Both the position numbers and the translations under genes were made by a program. 64,000 nt of DNA from Heterobilharzia americana (lineage: Eukaryota; Platyhelminthes; Trematoda; Strigeidida; Schistosomatidae). Under the pieces are notes generated by a model that saw only the letters and a list, made by a program, of their open reading frames with translations, ran no database searches and was not told the DNA's origin. Numbering within the stretch: the first letter of the stretch is position 1; the number at the start of each line of letters is the position of its first letter. Positions 1-12,540 of this stretch are shown in pieces. Location of the stretch: assembly GCA_944470555.2 (NCBI GenBank), contig OX104134.1, positions 16,533,248 to 16,597,247 on the forward strand, given 5' to 3'.

Positions 1-910
1 GACTCAGAACTTACAGAACTAAGACATTGGTTGATGAAATCATATTAGGCGTAAAGTTGTCTTGGACCTCCACAGTCTTAAATTTCAGGACAAAATATGT
101 TAAAAAACAGAGGGAGTAGCATTGGGATAGCCAATGTCCCCAATCAAAGCAGGCATATTTATGGACAGTTGAGAAAATATGGTTTTACAAACCTTCGATC
201 CTCCATCTAAGACATGGTGGCGATATATGGATGATGCATTTAATCTGCTGAAATCCGAACATGTCAGCAGTTTCCTCACCCATTCAGTAGTGGACGCAAT
301 CCAATTCACCTACAGGCATAAATGAACAAGGAGAATTACCTATATGAGATTAAGAGTAAAATAAAAGACAGACGGTGGTGTGGATACTATTATCAACAGA
401 AAACTAACACATTTCGACAAGTTTCTGGACTTCAGGTCATCTCGTTCAATGTCAGGAAGAGCGGGTTTAGTCAAATGTTGAAATGATAGAGCTAGGAAAC
501 TCACCAGTAACTCCCAGAACTTAAAAAAGGAATTGAAACACACCAAAGAAGCGTTAACCAATTAGTAATTATCCTCTAATGTTTATAACGAACTTCGTAC
601 AGACACATAAGAGACGAAATAATGACAGTAACACGAGAACGAATAATAACGACAGCACAAGTAGAAAGGAGTCCAATGCCTCCACAGTGTTACCCTATAA
701 GGAAGGAATATCAGGAACTTTCGTAGGATTCTGAACAAGGCTGGAATTAGCGTAGTGTTTAAACCTACAAACTTACTCAGAGATAAGCTTTATCGGCTGG
801 CTTAAAAACCCGATAGAACCAATTCAGCAAAATAATCCAGTCAGTCAATCCCGTGTAATGACTGTGAGGTTAAATAAACAGATCAAACCAGCCGACCGAG
901 GTCATTCAGA
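1..910 (+). mobile_element. Penelope-like element relic (RT and GIY-YIG parts)
   Basis: The plus strand, read over changing frames, follows the order of a Penelope-like retroelement. At 218-241 it reads WRYMDDAF, the reverse-transcriptase active-site block with YMDD at 224-235. At about 380-560 it resembles the region after the RT, with RKLTHFDKFLDF, then DRARKL and an ELKHTKEAL stretch. At about 790-900 SIPCNDCEV followed by DQTSRP resembles the GIY-YIG endonuclease. The element is cut by the window start and broken by many stops and shifts, so it is dead. Assignment to the Penelope class rests on motif order. The exact family is not resolved. Confidence 0.72.
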
Positions 911-1601
911 TTAGCGGAACATACGAATTTAGTTAAATATAGTTAAATATAGAATGACAGACCCAAATAGTATCAGTAATCTAGGAAAACACTCGGCCAT
1001 TACAACGCATGCACTATTACACAGCCACAAATGAGGGTGGGATAAAAACACTGTACCTAAGTCCAAAATAACTAGGTACAGACAGAGATTGATTAATGAA
1101 TCTCTGTTCATCGAACCTACACAAAACATATGTAATATGCATGGCGCAACACCTATACCAGAGGTTTGAAAAACTTAACTGCCAATAAAACACATACCAT
1201 ATGGTGACAGGACTATAAAAATCAGATATAAAAAATAGTGTGATTACATTAATATGAATATGAGCAATAATTTAAGCACGAAACGTCATTTAGAAAAGAA
1301 TGCTATATCAATGTTATTCATCAAATAAGCAAATCTAATATGGAATAACATCCGTCCACTGTGCCCACGTCTTATACATCATAATCTTCAAAAAAGTAAC
1401 TCTAAGAAATAGTTCGGAAAGTTAAGAGACATTTAAACATCAATGAATTACAAGTCGAGAAGATATTCCGCCAGGTAAATTTTTGATGCAAGTAAAATTT
1501 CAACATAACGTTGTAGTACTTAGTGTATTGGATGCAGGAATTGAACATTTACCGTTTACATATGACTGATTCGACGACATTAAAAGAATATCACATACCT
1601 C
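911..1601. other. AT-rich spacer without recognised gene
   Basis: No coding pattern, RNA gene or repeat family was recognised. A short tandem duplication of AGTTAAATAT occurs near 932-951. The 66-codon minus-strand frame at 929-1129 has no recognisable motif and is not taken as a gene. Confidence 0.4.
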
Positions 1602-2376
1602 ATGGTCGCAGAAGTGCCTTGCTGATTTGTATAAAGAGGTGCGAAAAATAGGTCCACCTCTCTCCTCTCAATGGCTCCCAATGTCCAACACCGAATTATA
1701 GTGCATCATAAAGCTACATCACTTAGCAAGTGGCTAGATTGTAAAAATGACCAATGGCTTCAAGCAGAAAAAGAGTGTGTTATATCTGCCAAAAAGTGGA
1801 GAACGTGACTCTCACATATGTGTCATCGATTCATTTATTTTATTCATTCCCAAGGTTCTTTCATCACATCTGACTTCATCAACAACACCACTGCATAGTT
1901 CGGTTCAACACCTTTCCAATGACCTCTCATCCATTATGTATCACTTACGGCTCGGAAATACTTTCGTGTTCAGTGAAATCCATTATTGTTCAATATCTCA
2001 ATCTCCCTGCTTCAAATTGGTTGTTTCACCTCCATAAATTGTGCTGTGTTCTCGTCGGGCAATTCACCAGTCACATAAACAGATTGATGAAATCGTCTGA
2101 AATATCCTGACAAACAGCAGCAGTACCAGACTTTGTGTTCTGTCGTAGGCGTTTAGGCGGAGAGAATTGCATGTCTCATTTTGTGGGTGAATTCGTTAAA
2201 CAAGACAGGAGAAGCATATTCGAGGCTAATCACGTGCAGAGTGAGGGGAATCACGTGTGTAAGACAATCACGATCAGATACAGATGTAAGACAAATAAGA
2301 CTCAGCAAACGACTTAATTACTATGATTATTCGCGTGAATATCTGATTTGTTTCAACAGTATAATTTAGATGAAAT
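1602..2376. repeat. 775-bp direct repeat, copy 1
   Basis: This segment recurs at 6270-7045. By eye the copies differ only by three one-base length differences in base runs: the A-run near 1643-1648, the T-run near 1935, and the A-run near 2356. Both start at ATGGTCGCAGAAGTG and end at TTTAGATGAAAT. No terminal inverted repeat, RT motif or obvious target duplication was seen. The short open frames shared by both copies have no recognisable protein signature, so this is best described as a dispersed repeat of unknown type. Confidence 0.9.
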
Positions 2377-2525
2377 TTCACTTCTCTTTTCGTGGGTGAA
2401 TTCGTTATACGAGACAGGTGAAGCATATTCCAGACGACTCATGTGCAAGGTGATAGTTAAGACGTAATTGGTGGAATCACGTGTGTACGACATTAGCAAC
2501 CAGACAAAGTTATAGTAGATCTGGC
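2377..2525. repeat. diverged partial unit after repeat copy 1
   Basis: This stretch repeats, in diverged form, a piece from inside copy 1 (about 2166-2290). Shared blocks include GTGGGTGAATTCGTTA, AGACAGG and GGAATCACGTGTGTA. Copy 2 at 7045 is not followed by it. The repeat may therefore derive from a tandem array of units of about 200 bp. Confidence 0.6.
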
Positions 2526-5500
2526 TATATTCAAGAAGGCGTATTTGAATGTCAGTACATAGGCGTTCACAACAATCATATCACAATATCACGTCACATC
2601 ATGTACTTATTTATTTTGCTATTTTAGCTATTTTACTCATTTTTCTCAATGAATTCAACCTACACGAACGAATATGAAAACTTGATTTGTTTAAAGAATT
2701 ATTTCACCATTCATGTCGCAGAGCTTATAAGCTTTAGAGAATTGCACTTATGCATAACGTGATCAAAATATAACAGTGGAACATACAGAAAATTATTTAT
2801 TCTCATTCTAAAGTATGTAACTTTTACCATTGATATCTGATAACTTGTCACAGCTGAGGTTTATGATGATCAATATTGTACACCATGAAAAGTTAAAAAT
2901 AGTAGATTCGCATTACCTACAAAATTCTGTTGCTGAAAAACATTGTTCAGTCAGTGTCCAATACTCAATTTATTTTGATTTTATCTGCCTGAAAAACTTG
3001 AGAATGTCGCCATACAGAATTACTACTCCAAGATTTAATGCACAGAAATCAAAGGAAACGCTTCACTTTCATTGGAAATTACGAATTTGTATTGCGCTGG
3101 CTATTCTGCTTCAGTGAACAATACTAATGAATTAGATATCACAGGAGTGTGCTTTTTTCTGTCATCGCTAAGAAACTTTAAGTGGCTCATAGATATAAGG
3201 AGAAAGAACCTAATGAAATGAACATACTGTATATTTCTGAGGTGATTCATTAATAATGATTTATAAATATGATAATAAGAAAAAATAAGGATTATTTTAA
3301 GTCGTGATATACCTACTTTTTTGTAGCAATCTAAAATGATTCTCTAAATTCCAACAAAACCGTCTTAAAGGAAATTTCTTTCAAAGAGTGATACATCCCT
3401 TGTAAATCCAGTAGCATTGATTCAATTGCTTATTACTCTAGCAGGACCTAGTAGTTTTTTTAAATCCTCACTCCTATTGGATTTTCTTAGCATAAATCAC
3501 CTCAGTTCAAAATGTTTCTTTATTTCCTTATTTATGAACAGAATAAGAAAACCAAAAGTGTCGACCTTCTGTACATGGGTTTAATATCAACAATTCCGTC
3601 ACTCATAATTTGTCTGGTTTGTTAAGTATTTTACATTCTTGCGCATTCATTAATTGTATCTTTGAACATAGTATGTTAGTAGAGAACAGTAAAAGGTGAA
3701 CAATAAAACTGGTAAACTTAACGAGGAATCAAAAACTGTATTCACGTGGACGTTTTAATCTCTCTCAGTTAGCAATTTTTTTTACAGTGTGATCTGCTGA
3801 CCAATTCGAAAGAGGTTTAGAAGTTTTCCAACTCGAAATCGCTCTTAACTTTTGAAATGATTCGCATACACGTAAGTCATCCACATGGTTCATAAAATTC
3901 TTTGTCTGGCTTTTCATGAGTCTTGTCAGGACACAAGTAAACAAAATTCCTGACATTATATGCTTACAACAAGGAATACAGAGTTGACTGCTTATTAAAG
4001 TTTTAAGTAACAGGTGAGTAGAAGGTTTCGAAACAAAAGGCCTTTTTCAAACTAGTCACTGGTAGTCAAAGTTTTATCGATCTGTGTGGTTGAAAGAAGA
4101 ACTATCAGACTGTCACCATCAGCACTGAGATTTTATCTGTTTATAAGCTATATAGTACGGTCATTTTTAGTGTTTTCCTAATCCATTTTCATATAATAGT
4201 CTTCTGCTTCTTCCAGATTCCATTTTGACTCCTTGTTTTAAAGCAAACCGATTTTGGCTAGTTTGTGTTGTGATTTACCTGTCCCCACTTGTACATAATG
4301 TGTTCTATTAACTTTACTAAAACGAGTGCAGCCATGGCAACAAAATGTATCTATATTATTCGATTATCAAATTTTAAGTGAAAGCAAATTTCTAAGTTAC
4401 AATAGGTATTGATAAAGAAAGCTTTCGAGTATGATAACAACAGCATTGACAATGTGAGTATTTCTGAACGGTTAACAGAAATTGATTGAGTGTAAACAGA
4501 TGAACAAACTTTCAAGATTAAATAAAAGGGGGAAAACCCTTAACAAATTGTTCAAGAGAAAGCGAAAAACACAAATCTATGCAGATACATATGAATGATT
4601 GTAATCGCTTTGCTGTGTAAAATGTCTAATGGATAGAAAATAAGGTGTGATTTGATAGGAATTCTATTGGGAATACTGATGATAGTAACTTGTTTTATTG
4701 TTATAAAAGTTGTAAAATAACTGGTAAATATTCTTCAGTATATTTTTATCAATGCATTAACTGCTACTTTTTGGTAGAAGTACTATTCCCGATCATCTGT
4801 CGATTGTAATTAAAATTTTGTATACACATGTTATTGTTTGGTATAGTTAAATAATATTTTACTTGGGTTACAACCAATTAACATTAGCTTTTCAGCTCTG
4901 CTCACAATAAATGACTTTGATCAGAGTCTTGTTAACAGATTACACTCGAAAGGAACATCTGACAGAACGTGAACCAACCGGACAGATTGGACGGAAGTTA
5001 TCTGTATTACCACAGGAGACACAATTAGCATGCATCTCTCTTAATGTCTCAAGCTGTTAACAAAAAATAAAATAGTTAAATGCGTATTTAGTTTTCTAAT
5101 GCAAAATATATATTGAGACAAAGGTCCATGATTTATATTTAGGTAAAAACAAACCCTAAAACGGAAGTTTCATGGAAGACAGAAGGCAGACTTGAACAAA
5201 GTGTCAATTTACTGGTTATCTATGTGCATGTTTCGATATTACTGTCGAACGACTATTTGTCAGCTCATAAAAGTTCCTATTCATGTGAACTTGATCATAT
5301 TTCCGGGTAAATTGACAAGTTCATTTACGGCAGAGTATGTATACAACATTCTAGTAACCTAAAAACTGCATCTACGCTTAATAGTTTGAATAAGTTTAGT
5401 AACAGTCATTGTTCGAACTCAGTGAGTCATTAAGTATTACAATCAATAGCAAACGTAGTTTGTCCACTTCAGACTGAGGTTTGTTTAGCTAGGAGAAAAC

Positions 5501-5608
5501 ATAAGGGCAAAAAAGAAGCATATTATAGACCACTTGAGGGGGAATCTTGAATAGTCCGCGTAACCAGTTAGTCAACTGTTGAACGCTATAGTTTTACCAT
5601 TTAATATG
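2526..5608. other. AT-rich intergenic DNA
   Basis: Nothing could be assigned here. A 95-codon open frame at 2830-3117 has AT-driven composition and no motif. No SINE, LINE or simple repeat stands out. Confidence 0.4.
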
Positions 5609-5760
5609 CTGGGTCCCGTAACTCTGATAGTAGAGTATCGGGCTTCAACGTGGAGGATACTGGCTCAAACCCAGCAGTAATCTTGTTTTTCACTTCATCA
5701 TCGTCACCAAGTAATAATAGCACCAGTCTGCTAAACCACAGCTATCTCAGATACTTTTAA
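5609..5760 (+). mobile_element. tRNA-derived SINE, family A
   Basis: A tRNA-like head beginning GGGTCCCGTAACTCTGATAG is followed by a box-B-like GGCTCAAACCCAGC. The tail reads CACCAGTCTGCTAAACCAC then AGCTATCTCAGATAC. The same tail (AGTCTGCCAA...CCATCTCAGATAG) occurs near 12805-12840 and, inverted, near 56750, which defines a repeat family. SINEs of this kind are transcribed by Pol III and mobilised by LINE proteins (known for the class). The head is diverged and no functional tRNA is proposed. Confidence 0.65.
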
Positions 5761-6269
5761 TGATAATCAATATGAAACTTTCTCGCTCTAATTCAACTTT
5801 ATTTGGATCGAGATGAAAAGCTTGGCTGGGCAGCCATTGTGACTACAATGAACGAACAGTCATGAATTACCAATCCACATGGCAACCAGGCTAAGCCTTT
5901 AGCGACTGAAGTGAAGATCTCGTCAGCAGATACGTCTCGCAGCTCAGATAGTGGTCAATAACCTGCGGTCCCTAATTAGAGTCTCGCGAGAAACTAGGTT
6001 TTCAGTCCACCTTCAAAAGTCACCTAGCAGCAGAAACGCCGGTTTGCCGAAGCTAAGATATGTCAGAAAGTCTCAATTATCTGAATATACCTTAAAAAGA
6101 AGATTGAATAACAAATACAGAGGCAACCGATACACAACAGAGTTGTATGCATATTCTGCTAGCATGTAAAGTAAAACATTAAATGCTTAATGATCACTAA
6201 AATAGACTATGATATCTCAGGTCACTGACTCACAACAAATTTTGAAAAAACCTTAAAAATATTTAAACA
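5761..6269. other. unassigned spacer, locally higher GC
   Basis: The stretch 5815-6075 has a more even base composition than its surroundings and may be another old repeat. A 72-codon plus frame at 5951-6169 was not recognised. No motif supports a gene. Confidence 0.3.
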
Positions 6270-7045
6270 ATGGTCGCAGAAGTGCCTTGCTGATTTGTAT
6301 AAAGAGGTGCGAAAATAGGTCCACCTCTCTCCTCTCAATGGCTCCCAATGTCCAACACCGAATTATAGTGCATCATAAAGCTACATCACTTAGCAAGTGG
6401 CTAGATTGTAAAAATGACCAATGGCTTCAAGCAGAAAAAGAGTGTGTTATATCTGCCAAAAAGTGGAGAACGTGACTCTCACATATGTGTCATCGATTCA
6501 TTTATTTTATTCATTCCCAAGGTTCTTTCATCACATCTGACTTCATCAACAACACCACTGCATAGTTCGGTTCAACACCTTTCCAATGACCTCTCATCCA
6601 TTTATGTATCACTTACGGCTCGGAAATACTTTCGTGTTCAGTGAAATCCATTATTGTTCAATATCTCAATCTCCCTGCTTCAAATTGGTTGTTTCACCTC
6701 CATAAATTGTGCTGTGTTCTCGTCGGGCAATTCACCAGTCACATAAACAGATTGATGAAATCGTCTGAAATATCCTGACAAACAGCAGCAGTACCAGACT
6801 TTGTGTTCTGTCGTAGGCGTTTAGGCGGAGAGAATTGCATGTCTCATTTTGTGGGTGAATTCGTTAAACAAGACAGGAGAAGCATATTCGAGGCTAATCA
6901 CGTGCAGAGTGAGGGGAATCACGTGTGTAAGACAATCACGATCAGATACAGATGTAAGACAAATAAGACTCAGCAAACGACTTAATTACTATGATTATTC
7001 GCGTGAATATCTGATTTGTTTCAAACAGTATAATTTAGATGAAAT
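6270..7045. repeat. 776-bp direct repeat, copy 2
   Basis: This is a near-identical copy of 1602-2376, about 4.67 kb away in direct orientation. The boundaries are sharp: AAACA precedes it and CAAATGATTGG follows, both different from copy 1. The near absence of substitutions implies a recent duplication, or gene-conversion-like homogenisation. Confidence 0.9.
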
Positions 7046-8714
7046 CAAATGATTGGAGGAAACAAGTTTATTTTGGGCGATAGCATCCTCTGTAGGCTTA
7101 CAATAGCCCGTCATTTTAGTATGGATAAAAATGTCAATATTTGTTAGTTGACAATAATTAGTAGTTTGTGACTATGAGAACAGTACTGGAGTGGAAATTA
7201 CTTAAGAAATAAGAAGGTATTTTACAACTTGAGTAGATGTGTGTTAAGACCATGAAGTAAAGATTTCGTGACAAAATAAGTAGACAATAGTTAGCTAGCA
7301 AGGCAACGAGGAACATAATTTAGCTGAGCGAAAATTGTTTAGGTATTAGCAAACCAGAAAGTAAATTAAAGACTAGTTTAGCTTAAGAATTGGAAAGTTT
7401 AGGAATTATTCAGGACTCGGAATATTTTAATCAATAGACAGCCGAATGGTACTTACCCATTCAATCACTGAAGGGTAAATAAAACGTTAGTTGGGATAAT
7501 CATTTGATAGGTTACAAAATGAGAACTACAGTGAAAGTGGTTTGCGCTACGCATACAACTTGTTGATGACTTCTAAAATACATTTTGTCAACTCATTCTA
7601 TGTAGCATCAAATAAATTGCATTTTGATTGAGAAACTTCAATTTTAGAGGAAGTTGTGTGGTAGTAACACCAGTAATCCAGATCAGCAACCATGTTTAGA
7701 CTTCTACACTGCCTATATGACACTCTTATTATAAAGAAATGTCTGATATCGTTCAATCAGCCAAGCGTTATTGGTCAGAATAGCAATCAAATTAGCTACC
7801 GTTTCAGAAGTGCAGAAACTGTATTTCTTTACTTGGCAGTAAACGAAAAAAATCTATCCGTTAATAATTTTTATCAGTCTGCTAAATATTTTATCGAATG
7901 AAATGATGGTACTTGGAGCAAAAACAGTTCTGATATCTTAGAGAATACAACTTGAATAAACGAAACCTAAACTAACCATAAATTTGCATGGTAGTTATCA
8001 GTGCTAAGTTCCTCAATCCCATACTAAAGCAGACTATCATAAACCAAAAATATTTACCTTTAAAACTCATTCATGTCTTATTTTCCCGGTACTACAAATA
8101 AACGAACAGACTAGTAGGAAGTTATAAATCATTATCAATTTTAAAAAAATGTAGTCAACTGCAGTAAATTCAGTGTTTCGCTATAATTAGTGCATTATTT
8201 AGTTGAGTATTTTCTATCCCCAATAATTAATTTTCCTTAAAAAATAAAATCAACATCTAAAATAGAAGTTACAGTTTAACAACCACTTTGTTGCATTGAT
8301 CTTTCTGTACTAACAAAACTTTTATAGCTTTTAAGCAGCAGAATAACTCAAGAGGACTTATAAGCGTTATAATGCACTTAACTACGTGGATGATTAGCTA
8401 CAAATCAAGTCTCACTTTACTACATGTTTTAATGCTTTGAGAATAATGGCTATGGATTTCAGTAGCTATGTTTAATAAATGCTTTTTCTTGGTGTAATCA
8501 ACATCTTCACTGTGAAATAAGCATGTATCAACGAATATTAAAATCTATCCACTTGACTGCATTTGTGTCGAATATTTTTTATATTTTCATATTTTTCATT
8601 CTGGAATTACACTATACTGAATTCGAATGCAAGAAAGAACTCAGCTGAGCTGGTTAAGTGATATGAAGGTATTTAGTAAACAGTTTCCCCTATACTTGAA
8701 ACATTTTCACGCTT
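7046..8714. other. AT-rich spacer
   Basis: No gene or repeat was recognised. The 69-codon frame at 7692-7901 lacks any motif. Confidence 0.4.
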
Positions 8715-8830
8715 TGATTAACAATTAGATTCCGTAGTTCAATCTGTATAGCACACAGCCAATAACCTGTTACTTGTAATCCCGTCACTGTTGAGGACTT
8801 ATTTCAACTTCAATCATTATTTCCTTAAGT
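8715..8830 (+). mobile_element. possible diverged SINE family A copy
   Basis: A box-A-like TAGTTCAATCTGTATAGCA is followed about 35 bases later by a weak box B and a CAACTTCAATCATTATTTCC stretch. This recalls the CTTCA-rich tail of the copy at 8931. The match is weak and could be chance. Confidence 0.3.
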
Positions 8831-8930
8831 TAAAATAAAGTCATGTCACTAATTACCTGTGTACAGCTCAAATCTCGGTTGTATATCATGTCTATCAGTC
8901 TAACTATCAGATATAAACATAGTTTAGTTG

Positions 8931-9055
8931 ACTTGTAGCCCAGCTGGTAGAGCATCAGACCGGAAATCCGGTGGTTGCTGCTTTAAATCCTGCTACCGCC
9001 CAGATACTTACTTCACCTTCAGTCACCATCCAGTGTCAGTGTATAATATCGTTCA
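8931..9055 (+). mobile_element. tRNA-derived SINE, family A
   Basis: The head TAGCCCAGCTGGTAGAGCA is a good Pol III box A, and a diverged box B follows (CTTTAAATCCTGC). The tail TTCACCTTCAGTCACCATCC then AGTGTCAGTG matches the copy at 12690 (TTCACCTTCAATCCTCATCC, AGTGTCAATA). It is probably a retroposed tRNA-like sequence and not a tRNA gene, because the T arm is damaged and no terminator run was seen. Confidence 0.72.
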
Positions 9056-10627
9056 CGTTAGTCTTGTGGCTTTTTAACAAGGTGGCAAAACACTATCTTA
9101 AAAATAACCTTATTCTTATCTATGGTATGATAAACAATTGCTTACTAGATATTATACCTGACTAACTAAAGGTACTACAAGCAATTTTACTGCCATTTGA
9201 TAAGAGTTTGCCCATAATCCACTGGAATCAAACTTCATTGCATTAAATGGGAATGGATGGAAATCATAAGAATTTATCGTGGCTGAATACACTAATGAAT
9301 AACAATAAAATAAATGCAAGTTCCAACATTCTACCTAATTATCACTGGTCTGCGACCTAGATACATAACTATGTTTGGTTTTAGGATTCATCTGAAAATC
9401 CGCTTTCCTTTTTCCACATTAACAAAATAAGAACTGACCAGTAAAATGAAGGAAATATTAAAACTAAGCGTGAACTGCTTAACTGTCAATGTAAACGAAA
9501 TTCAATCAGTCACACTTTCTAGATATTACTACCATTACCTTCAAAAATAAGCGTGAATTTGATAGTTAAGTAGTGCACATACAGGCGGGAACAATTCCTA
9601 ACCTACTGCAATAGAGTGAATCATTGGGGAGTATTTTTAAATCGATCTAACATAAAATGCACTCAGTATGTTCCAATGCCTGTGAGACAACAGTCTGATG
9701 CTCAGTTGATTTTCAACAAGCATTTATCCAATAAAATAGTCCACATTGTTCTTTATCGGAACAGTGATACTAAAATAGACATGGTGAAAACGATCGCGTA
9801 CAATGTATGCATAGGGTATAAATATTCAATGTCGGGCAATCACCAACACTAAACAGAAGTTTAACGTGAGTAAACAAAACGGATCACAAATGATGGTTCC
9901 ACAGTTTTCAGTAGGTGATAGCTTACTACTTTTTATTTCCCTGTCAAAAAAGACGTTAAGTAATTATCAATTAAAAATTATTGAAAACGTTCATTTCACA
10001 CATATAGTGATGCATAACATCACAGCGAAGGATATTTGCTTAGATTGTTCCATATTATAAAACCTCACAAAAGTAGATTAACTGAAACAAAATGTGTTAC
10101 AATAGACACAGAGATGAATGTGAGTAAAGAGGTAACATAAAAACAATGTTATAAAATATTCTAAGTCAAAAATATTGAAAATGTACTCGTCTACTTTATT
10201 ATGACCAGGCTGTACCCCTTTGACTAATCTCATCATAGACATACACTTCCTGACAGTTCAAAGACCACGGTAAGGAAGACTGGAACCTAATTAACTGCCT
10301 CAAAGGAATAATCAATGAATTTATGAAATAGTGGCATAACCTTCTTACTTCATCAAATATCGGTAGTCATGATACTTTGTAAAGGTAATGAGTTCATATG
10401 GATTGACCGTGTACACGTCGATCATTACAGATTAAGTTCCTCACTGGCTGACAAATTTCTTCTTGTCCTAGAATTTTGGTCTCAATCTCACTTAGTATTG
10501 CCTATTCTATGTTTCTAATGAAGACATTACACCAATATTTACATCATGTTCTTTAACTAAGTCTTGACGCATAACAATTGTCCTCCTACGTATTATTAGT
10601 CGACATCATCCGGAAACTTTTATTTAT
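9056..10627. other. spacer downstream of the carbonic anhydrase gene
   Basis: No supported feature. Plus-strand frames at 9616-9852 and 9866-10060 are open by chance composition and show no recognisable domain. Confidence 0.35.
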
Positions 10628-10820
10628 CTAGAAAATATTCAAATGATCTTCCGTATTCATACCGCGTTTTTCCTTGTTCATTTTCATCCAAGCAAGTAGG
10701 AAAAGATTTTCAGGATGAATTGATTTTCCACATTGATTGTAGTATATGAGTTCAATAAGATCATCTCCAGAAAGCTGATCAGTAAATGTAGAAATCTCAT
10801 CGATTATATGTAATATGAAG
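10628..10820 (-). CDS. candidate last exon of the carbonic anhydrase gene
   Basis: On the minus strand a pyrimidine-rich TTTTGTTCAG acceptor (exon start 10820) precedes a frame open to a TAG at 10628-10630. The frame ends ...MNTEDHLNIF. A segment IYYNQCGKSIHPENLF has the spacing, but few of the residues, of the N-F-R-x-x-Q-P-L block that closes alpha-carbonic anhydrases. It lies just downstream of the exon at 11180-11289, where a last exon should be. The phase does not agree: the preceding exon ends in phase 0, while this frame needs phase 2. An alternative in-phase acceptor at 10774/10775 would give a shorter exon. This is a tentative call; a cDNA would settle it. Confidence 0.35.
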
Positions 10821-11179
10821 CTGAACAAAACTGGTTTTCATTTTCTCATATGAAAGTTTCTTTGAAAAATGACTCACACCAGCAGCGTCAGTTCGATGAT
10901 GTAGCCTTTATTAATACATATACACCAGTTTTCTAATAAAAAGATTAGGATAACGTTTTCTGAAAAATGCCTCTGGTAAGTGAAATACTTTTACTAATGA
11001 AACCACACCTGTAATTTGCTCATGATAATAATATTCACTGTTTATGCCCGTATATATTATACACTGAAAAGTGAAGGCTTTAAACACTTTTATGTCAATG
11101 AATTATCAAATATAACTGGATATTTTAAGGAAATAAAACTTGATCAAACCATCTCATAGCATCCAGATGTAAAACTCAC

Positions 11180-11289
11180 TTGGTCTATACTCATGACTAC
11201 AGGTTCATCCAGAACTATCCAAGTGACACATTCACTACACGGAGGAGTTGTAAGTGATCCTGAATATGTATAGTATCTGGACAAATCGC
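11180..11289 (-). CDS. alpha-carbonic anhydrase exon with the Thr199 block
   Basis: This 110-nt exon lies between a TGTAG acceptor and a CAA|GTGAGT donor. It encodes [19 protein letters not shown] followed by [23 protein letters not shown] contains the threonine equivalent to Thr199 of human CA II, which hydrogen-bonds the zinc-bound hydroxide, and CVTWIVL is the conserved strand after it. Carbonic anhydrase interconverts CO2 and bicarbonate. The exon is in phase 1 at its start and phase 0 at its end. It belongs with the exons at 27225-27436 and 32500-32749. The intron upstream is about 16 kb unless the candidate exon at 17969-18087 is real. Confidence 0.93.
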
Positions 11290-11608
11290 CTACACATGGA
11301 AAAAGTACAATGGAAATTAAGATAAACAAAAAACTGAACGAAAGGTGAAATCTAAAGCACTAGAGATGTGAAAGTGACTGGAGATGATTAAATACCCTAT
11401 GTAGTAACTATTTCCCACTATGTAGGCAGATAATGTTACTGAAGTTTGGTGTGCCTGAGCTATGCTATTCGAGTTAAGTTGCAACTTGTGTGTACACGCG
11501 TATCTGTATTGTCATTTGGGAGCTAGACAAAGTACCCGTTACTTCTAATACTACTACGTCACCTCAAAAACAGTACAAAGCTATGTTATATTGGTCTTGT
11601 TGACTTGC
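11290..11608. other. intron sequence, nothing seen
   Basis: Intron of the carbonic anhydrase gene on the minus strand. No repeat or motif was recognised. Confidence 0.5.
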
Positions 11609-11746
11609 ACTAGGACGCGCGTTTCGTCCCATATTGGACTCGTTGGCCGGATGCACCTGCACTTCATTGACTGTTGTTTCCATTGAGTCTGGAGCCCAGT
11701 ACCCTTCACCTCAAACGCCATAGCGTTATCCACTAGACCACAGGGA
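11609..11746 (-). mobile_element. tRNA-derived SINE, family B (hammerhead type), diverged
   Basis: Read on the minus strand, the head carries a box A (TGGTCTAGTGGATAACG). The body carries a decayed hammerhead domain: CAACGAG in place of CTGATGA, a GTCC/GGAC stem II, then GAAAC and GCGCGTCC. Established knowledge: the schistosome Sm-alpha SINE-like family encodes hammerhead ribozymes. The conserved box is mutated, so activity is not expected. It lies in a carbonic anhydrase intron in the sense orientation. Confidence 0.75.
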
Positions 11747-12414
11747 TATGATAACCACCTCTTGTGCAGCTCCCGTTCTGAATTTCTCTCCTAGTCTTCG
11801 AGATCAATATAATACCATAAATATCCGGTATTATCGAGTTAACAACATCGAGCGATTCGGGTCTGTACAGTAACGGGAAATTACAAATATCGTTGGTACA
11901 CAATTATGGCTAGGAAAATGTGATCCCTTTTTTATTGATTTATTGAATTCACATAAAATGAAAACAAAAGTTATCTACAATCAGTAAAATTAAACCGAGA
12001 ACTTCTTAAAACATAGATACACACTTTCAGTAACTCATTTGTCAATATTGCATATCTTTTTTTATTGTCTCGTTACTTTTATTTAGATTAAGTAAACGCA
12101 TGGTCTGTGAAAAATACATCAGCATTATTGTGGATCGGAGTAATAGAAAGTGAATACGGCAAGTGCCAACTAATGTATTGTAAGAACCTAAACAAATCCT
12201 CACCTGTCAATTATTCTAGCACTTAAACAAGTGCCGGTCAATTTCACTTCAAAAAGAAGACCAAACAAAACAAGTCACAGCAAATATTTAGAGATATTTT
12301 GAGGAAAACAATCAAGAATACAATAACTAAAACTGTTGACTGCTAGTTAGCATAAAAAAAGCCAAAAAAGTGAGTTGATCTGCGAAAACTGTTCGTAACA
12401 TAATATAAAGCATC

Positions 12415-12540
12415 AAAACTAATAATTGTGTTGACACTGGGTGGTGTTTGAAGATGGGATGAAGATCTTGGACGTGGTAGGAACCGAACCGGCGACATCC
12501 GGTCACCTGCCCAGTTATCTACCAACTGAGGTACGAGACA
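12415..12540 (-). mobile_element. tRNA-derived SINE, family A, inverted copy
   Basis: Read on the minus strand it starts GTCTCGTACCTCAGTTGGTA (box A), has a box B GGTTCGGTTCC, and ends in a tail with CACCACCCAGTGTCAACACA. It faces the plus-strand copy at 12690-12842, so the two form an inverted pair about 150 bp apart. Confidence 0.72.

Noticed and set aside
1747..2317. Open frames inside the 775-bp repeat, also found in copy 2
   Set aside because: Conservation between copies only reflects near-identical DNA. One frame is truncated in copy 2 by a one-base change and none has a recognised domain.
2830..3117. 95-codon plus-strand frame
   Set aside because: AT-driven composition, no domain, and no splice or regulatory context that supports it.
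8931..9005. Possible functional tRNA gene
   Set aside because: The T arm and box B are damaged and the following tail matches other SINE copies, so it is a SINE head.
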